Notes under the pieces: generated by a model
Databases searched by the model: none
The model's input: the letters and a program-made list of their open reading frames with translations, nothing else
Told to the model about the DNA's origin: nothing
Made by a program: the position numbers and the translations under genes
Assembly: GCA_002751075.1 (NCBI GenBank)
Contig: NAOQ01000204.1
Coordinates: 31,885 to 43,295, forward strand
From: Ichthyophonus hoferi
Taxonomy: Eukaryota > Opisthokonta > Ichthyosporea > Ichthyophonida > Ichthyophonidae
Direction of reading: 5' to 3'
DNA: 11,411 nucleotides
Shown: positions 9,410-11,411 of the stretch, piece after piece
Layout of the letters: every line of letters begins with the position of its first letter
Position numbering within the stretch: the stretch's first letter is position 1

Positions 9410-9415
9410 TTTATT
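9410..9415 (-). terminator. Candidate poly(A) signal of the cysteine-rich gene
   Basis: AATAAA reads on the minus strand about 315 bases after the stop codon at 9730. A weaker ATTAAA lies closer, at 9491-9496. In such AT-rich DNA either could be chance. Confidence 0.35.
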
Positions 9416-9729
9416 TATTTAATTAAATCAAAAAAACCTTAAATTATTTGTGTATTACATAATAATAGCATGCCAGATGACTTAGAAACGTTTAATTTTG
9501 ATTAGTGTTACGCTGTTCTACAATTACGTTTAACTTCTCCGAATATATATAAGTCATTAATTGTTTTGCATTAAAGCACCCCTTTTAAAAATTTGTTAAG
9601 GAAATTTGAGTTGGATTAATTAGCAATGACTTTCCTTCATGTGGATGCGCTGTATGCTTTAAGAACGCATAAATAGCTAAGAGTACAAACACTAAAACAA
9701 GACAAATGTTGCTTAAAGAAAACAGATTA
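9416..9729 (-). other. Probable 3' untranslated region of the cysteine-rich gene
   Basis: This AT-rich stretch lies between the TAA stop and the candidate AATAAA. No open frame or structured element is seen in it. It is assigned as UTR only by position. Confidence 0.35.
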
Positions 9730-11411
9730 TTATTTCGTCTCCAATGGTTCCACTTCCTCCAATATCATACCATTTAAACGTTTTTTGTGATGTTCAGCTA
9801 TCATGCCAGCCGGATCATTACTACATATCTCTTCAGAACATGTGAGTTTGGTACCTGTACATTCACACTCACCACACTTGAAGTCGTGAAGAGTATGGCC
9901 GCTGTCAATGAATATGTCATCATTGATTATGCATCCATCACACTCGTTATTTGTGCAGTATATGTCACCATCGCTGCAGGTACAGTTGTTACATTCGTCA
10001 ATAGAGAACACTCCATATTCTGGTATTGTTGTTTTATCCTCAAGTATACATCCCTTGCACATTGAATTACACTCAATTTTTCCCATTTTGCATGTGCAAT
10101 CGTTGCAATTGGTTGTAGAAAAACTTTCACTTGATTTTACTGATGTGCCATTCACAAGTAGGCAGTTGTCAAATATGTCGTTTGGAAAAGTTTCAATCAG
10201 TGGTTCCATTGGTTCTAATGGTTCCGGTTCCAGTGGTTTGAATGGTTCTAATGGTTCCAATGGTTTGAATGATTCCAATGGTTCTAGTGGTTCTAATGGT
10301 TCCCGTGGTTTGAATGGTTCTATTGGTTCTAGTGGTTTTAATGGTTCGAATGGTTCGAATGGTTCAAGTGGTTCCATTGGTTCCAATGGTTGTAATGGTT
10401 GTAATGGTTCTACTGGTTCTACTGGTTTAAATGGTTCGAATGATTCAAATGGTTCTAGTGGTTCCAGTGTTTCTAGTGGTTCTAATGCTTCTAGTGGTAC
10501 TAGTGTTTCTAGTGCTCCTAATTCTTCTAATTCTTCCAAGGATAAATTTGAAGGAGCCATGGTTGGAGTAGGCTTAAGTGTAGTCAGTTCACTGCTAGTC
10601 ATATGAGTATTGGTAGTGGTGGCACTTGACAAAGAGAGCAACTTAGTTAATTCCTTTAGTGGTAAAAGAGACACTTCAGCATGGCTAGCTGCTAAAGCTG
10701 CCGTGGGATCTGTTGCACAAGCAGGATTAGAGCATGTAAGATTATTTTCTAAGCACGTGCATATACCACATTTGGCGTCTTCAAGGGTCTGACCATTGTC
10801 GAGGTACAAATTATCTGTTATTGTACAGCCTGTACATAACTGCTTTGTACAAGATATTTTGCCCATTTTGCACATACATTCATTACAGTCGTCAGGATAA
10901 TATACATCATATTCTAAAAGTTTTGTTCCATCCTCCAGTTTACATTCTTTACACGTGGCATTACATTTGATTATACCCTTATTGCATGTACATTTGCTGC
11001 ACTCCATAGTGGAAAATACCGTGTTAGATGCAATCATACTCCCATTGTTAAGTTTACACGCATCAATTGTGTCAGTAGAAGACATATCTATTGTTGGCTC
11101 CACAGTAGATTTTGTTATAGTCACGGCTTCCATATTGGTGGTGCTCCCTATAAAAGATAATATAGTAGTAATAGACGGTATGGGTAGTACCATAGTCAAT
11201 TCTTGCAATGGTATGGGTCCCACAATACCCCTTTGATTGTCAGCCATGACCCTAGCGGGATCTTTTGCACATACGGGATCCGAACATATCAGACTATTGT
11301 TTGTGCATATGCATTCACCACACAGGGGGTCTTGAATAGTTTGACCGTTTTCAATATACAAATCCATGGCAATTACACAGCCCGCACATATATTGTTTGT
11401 ACATGTTATAT
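9730..11411 (-). CDS. Secreted or surface cysteine-rich protein with repeated six-Cys modules and a Pro-rich stalk (3' part)
   Basis: One open frame runs from the right edge of the window to a TAA at 9730-9732. It is open upstream of the first Met (11367) for 14 more codons, so the true start lies outside. Residues are counted from that Met. Modules are A2 104-139, B2 142-178, C2 181-217, A3 402-437, B3 440-476 and C3 479-515. The end of a B module and all of C1 (to 33) come before them. The spacing is strict: C-x18-C-x2-C-x-C-x6-C, then x3-C in A and x4-C in B and C, with two residues between modules. The B type (CNECMCKMG, then CTKQLC) resembles pacifastin and VWC domains, with a longer first loop than pacifastin. 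Each C module is followed by a DP-A/T motif and a leucine-rich LxEL segment. Ser/Thr-rich linkers and several N-x-S/T sequons (for example 108, 136, 209, 406) suggest an extracellular place. No signal peptide or membrane segment falls in the window. The function is unknown: a protease inhibitor, matrix protein or adhesive protein are all possible. Confidence 0.85.
   Translation of the reverse strand, partial: ITCTNNICAGCVIAMDLYIENGQTIQDPLCGECICTNNSLICSDPVCAKDPARVMADNQRGIVGPIPLQELTMVLPIPSITTILSFIGSTTNMEAVTITKSTVEPTIDMSSTDTIDACKLNNGSMIASNTVFSTMECSKCTCNKGIIKCNATCKECKLEDGTKLLEYDVYYPDDCNECMCKMGKISCTKQLCTGCTITDNLYLDNGQTLEDAKCGICTCLENNLTCSNPACATDPTAALAASHAEVSLLPLKELTKLLSLSSATTTNTHMTSSELTTLKPTPTMAPSNLSLEELEELGALETLVPLEALEPLETLEPLEPFESFEPFKPVEPVEPLQPLQPLEPMEPLEPFEPFEPLKPLEPIEPFKPREPLEPLEPLESFKPLEPLEPFKPLEPEPLEPMEPLIETFPNDIFDNCLLVNGTSVKSSESFSTTNCNDCTCKMGKIECNSMCKGCILEDKTTIPEYGVFSIDECNNCTCSDGDIYCTNNECDGCIINDDIFIDSGHTLHDFKCGECECTGTKLTCSEEICSNDPAGMIAEHHKKRLNGMILEEVEPLETK
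10195..10530 (-). repeat. 9-bp coding minisatellite, (Glu/Lys)-Pro-(Leu/Phe) tripeptide array
   Basis: About 34 tandem copies of a nine-base unit lie inside the cysteine-rich gene (residues about 285-391). They code E/K/Q/V-P-L/F/M/I/V, as in EPLEPFEPFEPLKPLEP. The period of three residues is kept almost throughout and is broken once near residue 380, where a unit is one residue short. The array sits only in the linker between the second and third module sets. The chain probably forms an extended, charged polyproline-like rod. Copy number in such arrays usually varies between individuals. Confidence 0.92.

Noticed and set aside
9908-10606. Plus-strand open frame of 232 codons rich in Gly-Ser-Asn
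   Set aside because: It is the antisense of the Glu-Pro-Leu minisatellite and cysteine-rich exon. The repeat unit has no stop on either strand, which alone makes a long shadow frame. The minus-strand frame has ordered cysteines and is the real gene.
1-11411. tRNA, rRNA, CRISPR or bacterial operon features
   Set aside because: No cloverleaf with a B-box-like motif, no rRNA core sequence and no spaced direct-repeat array was seen. Introns show that the DNA is eukaryotic.

Overview
This is AT-rich nuclear DNA from a eukaryote, most likely an animal or a close relative. It has spliceosomal introns with GT/AG borders, exons of about 120-275 bases, many microsatellites, and three protein-coding loci, all on the minus strand. 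The genus cannot be told from the sequence.

Left third (1-4120, minus strand). Four exons (2602-2875, 1715-1926, 900-1041, 151-272) join in matching phase into about 250 residues of an armadillo-type repeat protein. The order of its segments follows the myosin chaperone UNC-45 from its early armadillo repeats into the central region. Upstream on the same strand (4120-3550) are the start codon and first two exons of a GAK/AAK1-type (NAK family) kinase, which break off before the C-lobe. About 670 bases with a large (TATG)n/(TG)n microsatellite lie between them. The UNC-45 part lacks its TPR start and the kinase lacks everything after the N-lobe. The two reading phases cannot be joined directly. 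Interleaved genes, a rearrangement, a captured kinase fragment or an assembly misjoin would all explain this, and it is the most puzzling point of the window.

Middle (4121-9729). About 5.6 kb has no gene that I can support. It holds a candidate leader region for the kinase, an A17 run, a 42-bp imperfect inverted repeat with a 59-base loop, and some short coding-like scraps that may be decayed genes or transposable elements.

Right end (9730-11411, minus strand). This is the 3' end of a large intronless stretch coding for an extracellular-looking protein. It is built from six-cysteine modules of fixed spacing, arranged in sets of three. One linker carries about 34 copies of a Glu/Lys-Pro-hydrophobic tripeptide. 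The gene continues beyond the right edge of the window.

Nothing in the sequence shows that the three loci work together. The kinase (clathrin uncoating) and UNC-45 (myosin folding) are ordinary housekeeping genes, and the cysteine-rich protein looks secreted or surface-bound.
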